Assembly: GCA_037975125.1 (NCBI GenBank)
Contig: CM075857.1
Location: 39,518,436-39,582,435 of the forward strand
Direction: 5' to 3'
DNA from: Latrodectus hesperus
Taxonomy: Eukaryota; Arthropoda; Arachnida; Araneae; Theridiidae
DNA: 64,000 nucleotides
Part shown: one piece after another, positions 43,447 to 55,096 of the stretch
Position numbering within the stretch: position 1 is the first letter of the stretch
Layout of the letters: the number at the start of each line of letters is the position of its first letter
The notes under the pieces: generated by a model
Database searches by the model: none
What the model was told of the DNA's origin: nothing
What the model saw: only the letters and a program-made list of their open reading frames with translations
Position numbers and translations under genes: made by a program

Positions 43447-43452
43447 CATGTC
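43447..43452 (+). repeat. 6-bp target-site duplication, right copy
   Basis: CATGTC directly after the right terminus. The flanking sequences beyond the two copies differ, so the inverted symmetry stops exactly at the element ends. Confidence 0.9.
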
Positions 43453-44804
43453 TACTTATTTTTAATTTTTAATAGGACATTCTTACGATTTTAAAATATT
43501 TTTTTATTCAAAAGAGTTTGTTTTTGTTTTTTCATATTGTTTTACGCAATGGCATATTTTCTTTTTGATTCAATAATTTATACATTAAGATCTTTTTAAT
43601 TTTTTACAGTGCAGAATCGGCATAAATCGAACATTATTTTTTACAATAATTATGCCAGATTTCATTATATTCCTCCAGAATGATTTCTCTTAGGCTAAAA
43701 CAGGTTTTTGTTATAAATTGTAATAATTAAAAATAGGTTTTAAATAAGTAAATGTAAAGAATACAAGCTAGACAGAAAACGAAATTCGATATTTTTTTTT
43801 TTTTTTTTTTGTTCCAAAAATCAAGATTTTTAAAAGTCAAAATTACATTAATCTTATAATACTCTATAAAGATATAAATACCATAAGCAAGAAAAATTAA
43901 ATTATTAACTATGACTATCAGATCTGACAATAATTTTTTTCCAGTCCAAGGACATTAACAATTTTTAAATATCTGATCAAATTTGAACTTCAAAATCTGC
44001 CTTATTTTTGTGTAAACTTATGCGTAAAAGATACGATTAAAAACAGATACATAAAACTACTGTTTTCTAGAATGAGTATTAATAATATATTTTCATTTTT
44101 GTGTAATAGATGGAGTAATAAAGAAATAATTTTGCTCACTTCTAATCAATAAATGGTGATTATCAAAAAAATAATTTTCTATTCTTTGGATGAGTACAAA
44201 TCTTTAAACATTTATTCCAATTATAAGTTTCATTTTATTACATAGTTAATTCCACACTTTTAAAGGATTTGAAATTAAATACTCAATTTAAATTCTGAAG
44301 CAACAAATAAATGGCAAATTAAATTGATAAAATAAAAATTTATTATTAACATGGTTTTAGATAAAGTAAATTGAATTGTAAAATAAGATTAGAAATTTAA
44401 TTTTAGAAATAATTAGATAAATGACCTATTTTGTTTACAGAATTTATTCCATACACATTTTATGCAATTTAAAAGAAAGATAAATTTTACAATTATTCTG
44501 TGATTAATAATTTATGATTCAAAAATATTTAATTTCTTTTATTAAAGAGAAAAAATTGAATACATGTATTATTATAGAAAGCGATTTTAAGCATTATTGC
44601 ATTCATTTGCTTTTCGATTCATAAAATTTCTGTTAGAGTTTTCCTCATTTGCTTACATTACTACAACCGCCCTACTAGGTAACGCCATTCACCACACCCC
44701 TTTTCAGACTACCTCTTTAGGTTTGTATTAAATAAGAAACGTCGCCAAAATATACCAAGTACGGTTACAGTTTACCTTGCCAACACGACTTCGGAAAAAC
44801 TCTC
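43453..44804. other. Intergenic DNA, nothing recognised
   Basis: AT-rich with a T-run near 43794. The last 150 bases (44660-44804) are GC-richer and may be repeat-derived, but I cannot assign them. Confidence 0.45.
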
Positions 44805-45274
44805 GGAAATGCATTGATGTCTATGGGAAAAAATATCTTTAAAAATAATTAAATGAAACTGAAAATAATGTGAAATAGTTGAATTTATATGATAAATATA
44901 TTGAATATTAATCTGTCATTGATTATAGTAAAACAAATGATAATGGAAATACAAAATCTGACATTTTATTGTTAGGTGTTATGCAGAATAGAACCAATTT
45001 TACTTTCGTTTTTGTGGATAGAGTAACATATATTTTAAAAAATTCATTGTATCTATATATATTATCAATATTATATGAATAGTTATATTTAATTATTGAT
45101 GTTTTCCCTTGATTATTTATTTTTATTTCCTCTGTGTTTAACCATTTAATAGATAGTTTATAAAGCTGAAAGATATTTTGATAGATACATTATTTTAATG
45201 CATTTTACCATTAATTGTAATTTTAGAAATTGAATTTCATATTTTAGAATAATTAATTAAAATTCAATATATTT
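44805..45274 (+). repeat. Left 470-bp TIR of the THAP element
   Basis: Reverse complement of 49191-49661 with almost no differences. It ends at ...ATTCAATATATTTT. Confidence 0.92.
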
Positions 45275-46532
45275 TAATAGGAAATCAAATTCTATTCAAT
45301 TATCTTTAAATATAAATATAGTTATGATATTAAAATTAATATCTAATTTGAATCAAATTTAAGTTTTACATTTCAATTTAATTATTCTAGTGATTTTTAT
45401 AGAAAATAATTTTAATATTAATTTTTTTGTTATTCTAATTTTATAAATTCTTTTATCCCTTGTTAAAGCTTTTAATATATTTTGCTATGATGTTGCACAT
45501 TTTATTGTAATTCATTTTTTACACAATTAAAAATTAAATATTTCTTAAATTCATTATAACCAATAACTATGTTATGTAATTAAATAATTATTTAAATATA
45601 ACATTTCTTAAAATTATAGGTAGGAACTACTTAAATTTAGTTACAAATCATCAACTACAATAGGCTTTCTTATTTTTCATTATTTTTCCTGAATAATATA
45701 ATAAAAATCTAAATTTACATTTCTTTAAAAAGACAGCAATAACAAAAAGTGCAAATTAAACTAAATCTTTTTCCTTCATTTAATATGAATTACAAACCAA
45801 ATATCCTACTTCACAGAGTCACTTTTTTAAAATAATAGTAACTCATGAAAAATAGAGTATTTAGTTAAATGGGATATATGGTTCAATGCATCCAACAATG
45901 TCAGTCAAGTATGAATATTTGTGTCATGGAAATTTCACTAACTTTGTATTGTGTATCTAACTTTTGCTTGACTATGAGTTGGGTTTTTTCTAAAAGAAAA
46001 TAATAACTTTATTAAATATCAAAAAATACATAGTAATACATAAAACTGAGAAAAAGCATATAAAAGGAATAATTTGAAAATTTAGTGAATTTAATTTAAA
46101 GTAAAATTAACAAGATCAAATTCAATGCAAATACAAAAAGAATACAGGTATATGTCAAGTTTGTTACTCAAGATCAAATTAAAAATGATATAAATATGGT
46201 AGAAATAAAAATTATAATAAACATTTCCTTAAATAAATTATGCAAATATTTGAAATTGTTTTAAATGTTTAGCACTTATAAACACAAAAATATAAATACT
46301 TAAAATTACAATAGTTATCAAATTATAAAATAAAATATTCAATATTTTTTGTGCATATGTTTCATCTAACATCCCTGTAAAGTTGTTAAAATTTATTTAT
46401 TATTATGAATACATGGAAAATAATTACATACTTCTTAGTAAACATATTTAATTATTTCCAAATACAAATATTATAAATGTTAATTTTACAAGAACAACTA
46501 AATGTTTATCCAGGCAAATGCCAGAAAAAAAA

Positions 46533-46551
46533 ACACACACACACACACACA
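46533..46551. repeat. (CA)n microsatellite
   Basis: A short CA run of about 19 bases inside the THAP element. Confidence 0.95.
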
Positions 46552-46796
46552 AATACAATTTCACATCTGCATGCACACATAATTTTAAATTATGACATAA
46601 CATAGGCACAAAAAGTCTGGATTAAAGTGTCATAAAGGTAGAGCTTTAAAGTAATGACAAAGGGAAAAAATTTGTTGACACTGTACTCAGACAGCCTATG
46701 TTACCCAGAATTACTTCTGGTCCTCATTGTTCTGAGGCTGAGTGGACCCCAAGTCGTCTAAGATAAAGTTATAATTTTCATTAAGAATAAAAAATT

Positions 46797-46835
46797 GGAA
46801 GCTAGTGCTCTACCACTGAGCTTCCAGCGACTCAC
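46797..46835 (-). ncRNA. tRNA-like 5' half inside the THAP element
   Basis: On the minus strand GGAAGCTCAGTGGTAGAGC resembles a tRNA D-arm with an A box. No matching T-arm was found downstream, so it may be a SINE head or tRNA fragment. The adjoining GC-richer segment 46690-46765 may belong to the same insertion. Confidence 0.35.
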
Positions 46836-47041
46836 CTATACAAAAAAATTATAATTTTGATAATTTTCTATATTTTTTTGATTATTTTGAAGTATTTTTT
46901 TACAACAACCAGATTTTTTTATGTAAAAATTGCTAGGAACATAACCTGAGCAGTTTTTTCCTCTATAAATATAAAATAAGTAATTTTAATACATAACAAT
47001 GTTTATTTGTATTTAATAAATGAGAAAATTATTTTACTTAC

Positions 47042-49062
47042 ATATTCCTAGCATCAGCACAGATAATATACTTCTCCACATTTTTAATCAAATCACATAT
47101 ACTTTCCATTGCTGTTAGCCTGCAACTGTTCCCAATTGTAGTTAAAATTCCTTTTAAGAAAACCTAATAAAATTGAAAGCTTCTTAGCAAATAAAATTAA
47201 AACTGTGCAAAAATTTAAACAAATAGAATAATAGTAAGCATACTTTGACATTAAGATTTTCATTTATTACAATCCACCTTTCTAAACAATGATCAATAGT
47301 CCAGAACAAAAGAACCACAGAATCCCTTGTAATAGAGTATGACCATTGAGCAGACATAAAGAGATGCTGGTGTAAATGTGTTTTTAAATATTCAAAATTA
47401 AATTCAGGTGTTGGTAATGAGGACTCCAGTATATCATGGTCAATTTCAGGTATTGATTCTATAATATTTTCTGTAACGGAATTTAAAAAGATTATTTTAA
47501 TTTTTAAATAAATAAATAGAAACAAATTCTAAAAAAAATGCTTCAATCTAAGATCATAAATTCTAACAAAATTTTTACATATATTTCATATCACCATTCT
47601 AGTTTATTGGATAAATTATAAATAAAAGCAAATGACATTCTTTGATCAAATGTACGTAGCAAACTTTCACCTAAAAGCAACAAATCTTTAAATAGTAACA
47701 ATTTTTATGAATGCAAATTACAAATTTGCTAAGATGAAGCAGTTAATTTGAATGAGATTACTTTTTAAAAAAATAACCTACTGAAATAATCAATTGAAAT
47801 TCATTTTGTAAATTTCAATACACTTTGAATAATAATCTATAAAATATTTATAGAACTGAATGAGTTTGATTGGAAATCATTTATTAAGTATTCAATTACT
47901 GATAAATTTTTCTTGACAATGATAAATTGCTTACCATGCATAGAAGTTTGCTCATTTTTCACTGATGAATTGTCACATACTTTCTTTGCTGTATTTCTAA
48001 CAGCAGGCAGTTTTCTTTTTCTTGTGCTTGATGAAAAGTACTTGGGCAAATTCGGGAAGATGCTTGGAATAGCATCTTTCATCAAATTTGGCCTTCCTTT
48101 TGGCAGTTTCCACACCTAAGCACATATATTCACAAAACATTAAAAAATGTCTTAATACATTTCAAAAAATTTATACAACACAAATAACTTACAGTTCCAT
48201 CTGATAACTTTTGTGTATAATAGCTATCTAAGTCTTCTTCTTTAAAGTGCAAAGAACACACTACATCTGAAGAAGTCAATTGCTTGTCAGCCCGAGGAAT
48301 TGCCCGTCTCCATTTTTCAAGCAAGTTTGGATCCTAAATCAATAATACATTATAATATGCAGAATAAATTAACAACAAAGTTATAATTATATGTTTACTT
48401 ATGAGTATATCAGCTTTGTTAATACCAAGTTATAATTATATTTTCCTGTTTTATTTAAATCAGTGAATCAGTCACTTAAGGGATTTTCTTAATTTTAGCT
48501 TCTGTATTGATACTAAATTATATTTACATACAATTTAATTCAATAATATAATTTAATTCAATAAATAAAGAAGGCAATTTAAAATAAACAAGGCAATAAG
48601 AGAAATATGGGGGTAAAGTTAGATTGATATCTAAATATTTGATGAATTACTTACAAGTATTTTTAAATTTTTTCACAATACACAATATCCAGAAATAAAA
48701 AAGAAAAACACAATCAACAACCTGAAATGGTTGCATTTTAATTAACCAGCAATTATTTGATAACAAAAAAGAACTAAACTAGATAATTTATTATATTTTG
48801 ATAACAAAATTCAATCGCCGATTGCATGCCAGATCGCAAAAAATAATACAAATGCATACATTTTATTCATTTTACAACATAATAATAACTTATCAAGATA
48901 AAAATTATTCATTGAAAATAAAAGTAGATGAAATATATTTTGCACGTTGTATACCTTTGGTGCACTAAAAAGGCTTGGTAGTTTTTCCCCATTCCTCTTT
49001 CTTAGATTAATATCCGATTTGTAGCCGCCTTTACAGCCAGGACAAAAGCATGATTTTGGCAT
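47042..49062 (-). CDS. THAP-domain protein, five exons visible, 3' end unclear
   Basis: Exons 49062-48955, 48333-48193, 48115-47935, 47470-47244 and 47163-47042 join in phase with GT-AG sites, giving about 259 residues before a GTAAGT donor. The first two exons form a THAP zinc-finger domain: MPKSCFCPGCKGGYKS, LFSAPK, DPNLLEKWRRAIPR, then VVCSLHFKEEDL. Exon 3 adds LPKGRPNLMKDAIPSIFPNLP, the usual post-THAP AVPTIF/SIFPN motif. Exon 4 has SAQWSYSITRDSVVLLFW and exon 5 NVEKYIICADARNM. I do not recognise the part after residue 110. No DDE-type catalytic motif or further exon was found in 45275-47041, so the gene may be truncated. It would bind DNA through the THAP domain. Confidence 0.72.
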
Positions 49063-49190
49063 TTTATTATAATAAAAGTATTTAGAGACTATAAAAACAA
49101 TAAGTATCAACTGTAAAATGCTACACAACACAATGTTAGTAAATTCAATCACTTGAGAACTTGATATGCTTTTTACGCCGCCTGGTGTCA

Positions 49191-49661
49191 AAAATATATT
49201 GAATTTTAATTAATTATTCTAAAATATGAAATTCAATTTCTAAAATTACAATTAATGGTAAAATGCATTAAAATAATGTATCTATCAAAATATCTTTCAG
49301 CTTTATAAACTATCTATTAAATGGTTAAACACAGAGGAAATAAAAATAAATAATCAAGGGAAAACATCAATAATTAAATATAACTATTCATATAATATTG
49401 ATAATATATATAGATACAATGAATTTTTTAAAATATATGTTACTCTATCCACAAAAACGAAAGTAAAATTGGTTCTATTCTGCATAACACCTAACAATAA
49501 AATGTCAGATTTTGTATTTCCATTATCATTTGTTTTACTATAATCAATGACAGATTAATATTCAATATATTTATCATATAAATTCAACTATTTCACATTA
49601 TTTTCAGTTTCATTTAATTATTTTTAAAGATATTTTTTCCCATAGACATCAATGCATTTCC
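49191..49661 (-). repeat. Right 471-bp TIR of the THAP element
   Basis: Mirror of 44805-45274. Its inner edge is about 130 bp upstream of the THAP gene ATG, so it probably contains that gene's promoter. Confidence 0.92.
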
Positions 49662-49767
49662 CACTCGATAGTGGTATCTCGCATCGGTCACGCCGCCTAG
49701 CGGCAATTAAAATTTTGGCGTGCCGTTATTTTTGGCAAGATGTACGTCTTATTCATATTAGTCTGTG
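49654..49767 (-). repeat. 114-bp repeat, identical to 25865-25978 inverted
   Basis: Exact reverse complement of the copy 24 kb away. It overlaps the last 8 bases of the THAP element's right TIR (GCATTTCC), and 20 bases separate it from the next element's TIR. Confidence 0.9.
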
Positions 49768-49787
49768 ATCTTGCCGAAATGTATAAC

Positions 49788-49875
49788 ACAGGCGGCTAGA
49801 TCCTGCACCCTTGCAAATACGCGTTCGTTCTCTGATTGGTTGATCACATTCTTTGTTACTAGTGCTGTCATCTAT
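49788..49875 (+). repeat. Left 88-bp TIR of the C2H2 element
   Basis: Inverted match to 53016-53103, including TGCAAATACGCGTTCGTTCT. It ends with the CTAGTGCTGTCATCTAT word. Confidence 0.9.
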
Positions 49876-49947
49876 CGGTTATTCAGAAATTTGTAAATTC
49901 ATTTTCAAAATTACGGTGCATTTCCGATCACGTTGTCTTTCATTAAA

Positions 49948-50269
49948 ATGGATGTTCATAAATGTGATAAGTGCAATAAAGTATTTTATCAAAAAAGATA
50001 TTTGAGTAAACATAACGTCAGAATTCATCGAAAAAATTTAACGGCTTCAAAAACTAAAAAAATATTTAAGTGCAATAAATGTGATAATCTATTTGATTCT
50101 TACAGTAACGAAAAGGAACACCGTAAAATTCATTTTACCATTCACTGTGGTGAAGAAAATTGTGTTGAAAGATTTGAAAATTTGGAAAAGTTAAGACAGC
50201 ATTTAAGATATAGCCATAAATTCGAAGATCAAGATAAATATGAAGAAAAGACTTTTGAATCACACGAAG
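49948..50269 (+). CDS. First exon of a C2H2 zinc-finger protein
   Basis: ATG at 49948 (AAAATGG) and an open frame to donor GAAG|GTATGT at 50269; 107 codons plus one base. It encodes three C2H2 fingers: CDKCNKVFYQKRYLSKHNVRIH without the final spacing problem (HX4H), CNKCDNLF...HRKIH, and a third with wider spacing, CGEENCVERF...HLRYSH. The C-terminal end is acidic (EDQDKYEEKTFESHEG). Later exons were not found in the element, so the protein may be truncated or use a distant exon. Nucleic-acid binding is the only function that can be inferred. Confidence 0.65.
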
Positions 50270-51367
50270 GTATGTAATATTAATGTATTAAATCTTGCTA
50301 TTTTACAGCCATTACTCATATGGCTGTCAAATCACTGAATAAATTATATTTTAAAATATTATTATTGAAATAAATGCTTGTTAACTTATAATCGAAATAT
50401 ATATTGAAATACATAACATAGAAAAACAGCAAATCATGATTAATTTTTGTCATATATAGAAGAAATATTATTTACCTGTGAAATCTATTTTATTATGTTA
50501 ATTTTTTTTTGAATTAAATATTCAGATTTTAAATTATTAAAAATGTACAATTTTGTGGATATTTTTCAGTTAGTATATATTAAAGCAACAGAACCATTTC
50601 TTTTAATAATTTTAGAAACATATAGTGTTGATTTTGAAATGTTTCTGCAATGCGTAACAGCAAATAATAATTAGACAGTAAATTAACTACTTATTATAGC
50701 TATTTTAAATCATCACAAATATAACTATAAGAGAAACTACAAAAGTTGTTTTTATTTCTATTTTATTCAAAATTAATGAAATTTCTTGATAAAAATTTTC
50801 AAAATAATTTAATAAAATTCATATTTAATGTAATAAAAAATTATAATAAAGACATGTTCACATTTTCGAGCAGAACATACTAAAGTAAAGTAATAGCAAA
50901 TTTTGGTTACTTCAATATTCTTGAAAAGTGCTAAAGGGGGAAAAACTTGCATTGCAGTGAAAGCCTAAACTATGTAGCATCGCGAAGCAAAAATGAAGCA
51001 CTTTCTTCACCGAACCCTAGACGGTTAAGGGATTAATAATTTAAAATAAATAACTATAAAAAATGTGATGTGATATGCTAAATTCTACATTGCATAATGT
51101 GTATGCATAAAATGTGTAGCTTTTGTGTAACAGAATACCTAGAAATCATATGTTCTAGCTCTTTAGTAAATAATCGCTTATACTTATTGTTTATTATTAA
51201 AGCAAATTCGTTTTTTACTATATTAATTGTGTAGTGAATAAAGTTTTATTGACATAACATCCATGTGATAAAACTCACTCCTGTATGAAGAGAAATGTGT
51301 GGAATATCTGAAACCTACTGAAACTAAATTTTTTGAAAATTTTGTTTGTAAATAAAATATTTTCTCC

Positions 51368-51376
<9 letters not shown>

Positions 51377-51449
<73 letters not shown>
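51377..51449. repeat. (TA)n microsatellite
   Basis: A TA run of about 73 bases after a short CT run, inside the C2H2 element. Confidence 0.97.
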
Positions 51450-51453
<4 letters not shown>

Positions 51454-51747
51454 GAAAAATAACATCAAGTATTATGTAGTCAATATCAGATAAGGCTTTT
51501 ATTTGATGCAGATTTTTTAATTACATCTGTACACTTAAAAATCTTTTCTGATACTTTTCTATATAAAAAATTTCTTTTCTGAATAACCATTGAAACAAAT
51601 TATTTATAAAAAGACATTTTAACCTCATATAAATGTTATTGAATTTTGTGTTGCTTTATTGCAATTGCTAATAATTCATGATCTGGATAAAATCCATATA
51701 TATATAAGCATTATATTATTATATGCATATAAGCTTATATTATATTA

Positions 51748-51750
<3 letters not shown>

Positions 51751-51831
<81 letters not shown>
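51751..51831. repeat. (TA)n microsatellite
   Basis: A second TA run of about 80 bases, 300 bp from the first. Confidence 0.97.
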
Positions 51832-51833
<2 letters not shown>

Positions 51834-53015
51834 ATAATGTATCTGGGATATATTGGTAATGTGTGGTAGAAATCTATACATATTACTAAATTAATTTTTT
51901 AAGTATGATTGAAGCACTTTTAAAATAAAGTTTGATTCTAACGTAAAGAATTAAAACTTTCCTTTTCCCATTATCAATATAAAAAATTATATAGGCTTTC
52001 TTTCATAAACAATTATAATTGAATCAGATTGCCTATGTACTTGATTTAAATATCATTCAAAGTTGATATATTATAAAAATTTTGCTGTTATATACATTTT
52101 ATTTCAACTTAATTATACTGTCAGAGAAATAAATTTAAATTAACTATTCTATTTACAAATTTTAAGATGGCGAAAGGATAAAAAAACAACACTGGATAAA
52201 TCATTTTAAATGCTTTATGAATAAAGAATATTGTTGAGTAACAAGGCCTTACAAAGCTTAATAAAATATGTTTAGATATAATAAATAGAGTGTATTTTTT
52301 CAAATATTGCTTTTTTCAGACATAATTTTGTTACTGAAATCACACATTTCTCATATAAATTTCCTTTAAAATAAATTGATGTACTTGATCGCAATGTAAG
52401 AAACATACAGAAGTTATTTTAAAAAAGGCACTAGTTTAACATATAATAATTACATTTGTTTTCATTTCAGCTAAATTTAATTGCTTACAATTACTTAATA
52501 CTTATTTTACAGTTTAAATATATAATTACTAATTTAAAACTAATAATAAACAGTGACTCAAAATATTAATAATAATTGTAAATTCAAATTTCAATCTTAG
52601 TGCATTCTTTATAAGACAAACATACAAAACTAAATTTTAATTTCTAATCAATTTTTTCCTTTATTAAATATACACACGGTAAAAAAATCTGTGTAAAGTT
52701 GTAGGAAAATATTTAAAAAAATATGTAAGAAATATAAGTTAAATAGTTTTCATATATGACTTTTTTGATATTATTAATAATGTTTGAAAGTGCATACTCA
52801 AATTTTCAATAAAAATAAAAAACACTTTTTACAAGATATTTTTTCGAAATAATAAAAATATTCTTCTGAAACAGTATGTTTATATTAGTTAATAAACATA
52901 CTTAATGAATTTGTAATAAATATGTAAATAAATATATTAGAAAATCATGTGGCTGAAATAATTTATACTTTTATAATTAAAATAATATTTCCGTTTATAG
53001 TTTAATTGTTTTCAT

Positions 53016-53103
53016 ATAGATGGCAGCACTAGTAACAAAGAATGTGATCAACCAATCAGAGAACGAACGCGTATTTGCAAGGGTGCAGGATCTAGCCGCC
53101 TGT
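53016..53103 (-). repeat. Right 88-bp TIR of the C2H2 element
   Basis: Mirror of 49788-49875. It carries ATAGATGGCAGCACTAG, the unmutated form of the inner word. Confidence 0.9.
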
Positions 53104-53887
53104 TATTTACGGCAGCCAAGATAGGACCTATCTTTAGTAATACGTTTGTTACATTATATGCAGCTCATTATGATTATAAAGGATTTTATTTTAAATATTT
53201 AAATTATAAGGAAGCTATTTTAAATTGTGAGTAAAATAATTACCATGCTTAAAATGTATAATTCTTTCATTCCATTTTGAAAATAAATATAAGTAATAAA
53301 TTTGTTTTCTTTTAAGCAATATTTAAATAATTTAGCAAAATTTATAAATTATATCATAAAAATCAAATTTTATTTTATTTTTTACATTACATATATTCAG
53401 ACTTGTATGCTTGATTCTTGAGATCCGCTTGTAAAAGTCTTCGTCGATAATAGGACAATAGCACAATGACAGATGTACAACCACAGGGCCACGGTGGGAA
53501 TCGAACCCACACTCCTACGCTCTCAAGCGATTAGCGGAGTGATGCTTTTGACCACTCAGCCACGGAGCGCAAAAAAAAAAAAAAATCAGATAATGTTGAA
53601 ATTAACATTTAGAAAAAAAGAGAAGTGAAGTAAAAAAACAAGTAAATATTTACAAATTAGCAACTGTCAACGAATGATGATGAATATATGAAGGATTTAG
53701 CATATATAAATTTAATTATAGTGTGTACCATATTTTTAATAATTCCCATCAACCAACCAATCAAAGCTAAATATCAATTTCAATAGCAAAATTCAACACG
53801 CGGAGTTTCGCTCTCGGTTGTCTCATTTTGTATTTTAGAAAATATAAAATAAGGTATATTTTTAATTTAGATTTTTAAAAATTAAAT
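53104..53887. other. Intergenic DNA with a tRNA-like sequence and possible promoter
   Basis: AT-rich apart from the tRNA-like sequence (53486-53571) and the CCAAT-containing stretch at 53750-53830. Confidence 0.4.
53486..53571 (-). tRNA. tRNA-Ser-like sequence, probably pseudogene or SINE head
   Basis: On the minus strand GTGGCTGAGTGGTC (A box), a long variable region and a perfect T-arm (GTGGG TTCGATT CCCAC) follow class II tRNA order. A CTTGAGA loop could give a TGA (Ser) anticodon. The acceptor ends do not pair, and a run of A (plus strand) abuts its 5' end, so it is unlikely to be a functional tRNA. Confidence 0.4.
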
Positions 53888-53983
53888 ATGGTGAGAAAAA
53901 GGGTCTTAGATAATATTTATGAGAGAAGTAGAAAGCGATCTCCATCATCTTTACCTACAACGCCATCAACAGACTCAAATTAG
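53888..53983 (+). CDS. Candidate first exon of an unidentified gene
   Basis: ATG at 53888 opens a 31-codon frame (MVRKRVLDNIYERSRKRSP..., Ser/Thr/Pro-rich end) that reaches TAG at 53983, immediately followed by a strong donor GTAAGA. The upstream 150 bp holds CCAAT words (CCAACCAATCAAAG) and a small CG-rich patch, as in a promoter. If the donor is real, the TAG is the last codon of the exon. The next exon at 58789 is open in the matching phase. It could be a first coding exon with a stop mutation or sequence error, an upstream ORF, or chance. Confidence 0.3.
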   Translation: MVRKRVLDNIYERSRKRSPSSLPTTPSTDSN

Positions 53984-54174
53984 GTAAGATAATTTTTCAA
54001 ATTTATTGGCTGATAACTTTAAATATATTTTAAATTTATTGTGTTTCTTCAAGATGGTTATGGTATTAACTCTGGAAAACTGAAATCGGTATCACAAAGG
54101 GTGTACAAATTCTAATTTAAATTTTAAAATTATTAAAAATCAAATGCCATGTAATTTTTTCGGTAAAAGTTACC

Positions 54175-55096
54175 AGATGGGTACGGGATTGGCGCGATTT
54201 CAAATTTTGGCACCAAGCGCTCTACAGCTCTGTCGCCAACCTAAATTGCGTCACTACGCGCGATAAATTTCAACCAATAACGATCGCGTTCGAACTTCAG
54301 CTTTGAAATCACGCGTTTTTTCGAATTCCAAATAGTAAAAAGTTGAATATTTCATTACAATTAAATACTGTAGAAGTTTTAAAATTCGAATAAATAGAAA
54401 GGAAATTTTTATCACTTGATTTTAAATATACCGAGCAATGGCGCCCACCTTAAAAAAACATCAGTGTAGCGCTACCTACTGCAGTGCCAACCGGGCAGTA
54501 AAGCTAAATTTCGAACTTTAAAAAATTTCACTTTTTGTTTAAACTCGAATTTTAAATATACCGAGCAATGGCGCCCACCTTAAAAAAACATCAGTGTAGC
54601 GCTACCTACTGCAGTGCCAACCGGGCAGTAAAACTAAATTTCGAACGTTAACAAATTTCACATTTTGTTTAAACTGGAATTTTAATATACCGAGCAATGG
54701 CACCTACATAAAAAAAATATCAGTACGCGGCACATTCTAACACTAACATGCAATACACACTTAAAATTCACAACTTAAAAATTCATATACTTACTTTCTT
54801 ACTACCATCACGCTCTAAATAAAAAAAAAAAAAACGTAAGTTTAAAACATTCTCATCCATAGTTAATTATCGTTAGCAACACACAAACTCCAAAATTCGA
54901 ATATTGAAACTCAATTATTAAATATTATTCTAAAATAGTTTCAAGGGTTACATACAAAACGCGCATGTCACGCGATCACGTTACCCAATAAAAAAAATAG
55001 GTCATACATACGTAATCCGAACCGTTAAACCAGTTTGACGAACTTATCGCACCACTTTATCGCCTGCTTGGCGCATTTTACCCTCCGTACCCATCT
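54175..55096. mobile_element. MITE-like element with 12-bp TIRs and internal tandem repeat
   Basis: The termini AGATGGGTACGG and CCGTACCCATCT are perfect inverted copies, and further weak symmetry (GGCGCG.../...GGCGCA) lies inside. The 922-bp element is CG-richer than its surroundings and has no coding capacity. Its middle is built from a 130-bp tandem repeat. No target duplication is evident. Confidence 0.6.
54421..54740 (+). repeat. 130-bp tandem repeat, about 2.5 copies
   Basis: The block beginning TTTAAATATACCGAGCAATGG starts at 54421, 54551 and 54681. The first two copies are almost identical; the third is diverged and truncated. Confidence 0.9.

Larger units (their letters stand above)
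44805..49661. mobile_element. 4.9-kb DNA-transposon-like element with 470-bp TIRs and a THAP gene
   Basis: Near-perfect TIRs at 44805-45274 and 49191-49661 start GGAAATGCATTGATGTC. The interior carries a spliced THAP-domain gene on the minus strand, a tRNA-like segment and a CA microsatellite. THAP domains occur in P-element transposases, but P elements have short TIRs, and no catalytic domain is seen here. No target duplication is evident. It is either a defective P-like element or a non-autonomous element that captured a THAP gene. Confidence 0.72.
50270..53015. other. Interior of the C2H2 element
   Basis: AT-rich apart from the TA runs and a short GC-richer stretch at 50935-51030 (GCATCGCGAAGC...GAACCCTAGACGG). 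No coding sequence is supported. Confidence 0.45.
49788..53103. mobile_element. 3.3-kb TIR element with a C2H2 zinc-finger exon
   Basis: 88-bp TIRs at 49788-49875 and 53016-53103 start ACAGGCGGCTAGATCCTGCACCC and differ at very few positions. Just inside the left TIR is a C2H2 zinc-finger coding exon. The rest is AT-rich with two TA microsatellites and no transposase that I can see. No target duplication is clear. The superfamily is undetermined. Confidence 0.7.

Noticed and set aside
44805..49661. GGAAATGC/GCATTTCC as an 8-bp target duplication of the THAP element
   Set aside because: The two copies are in inverted, not direct, orientation, so they are part of the TIR rather than a duplication.
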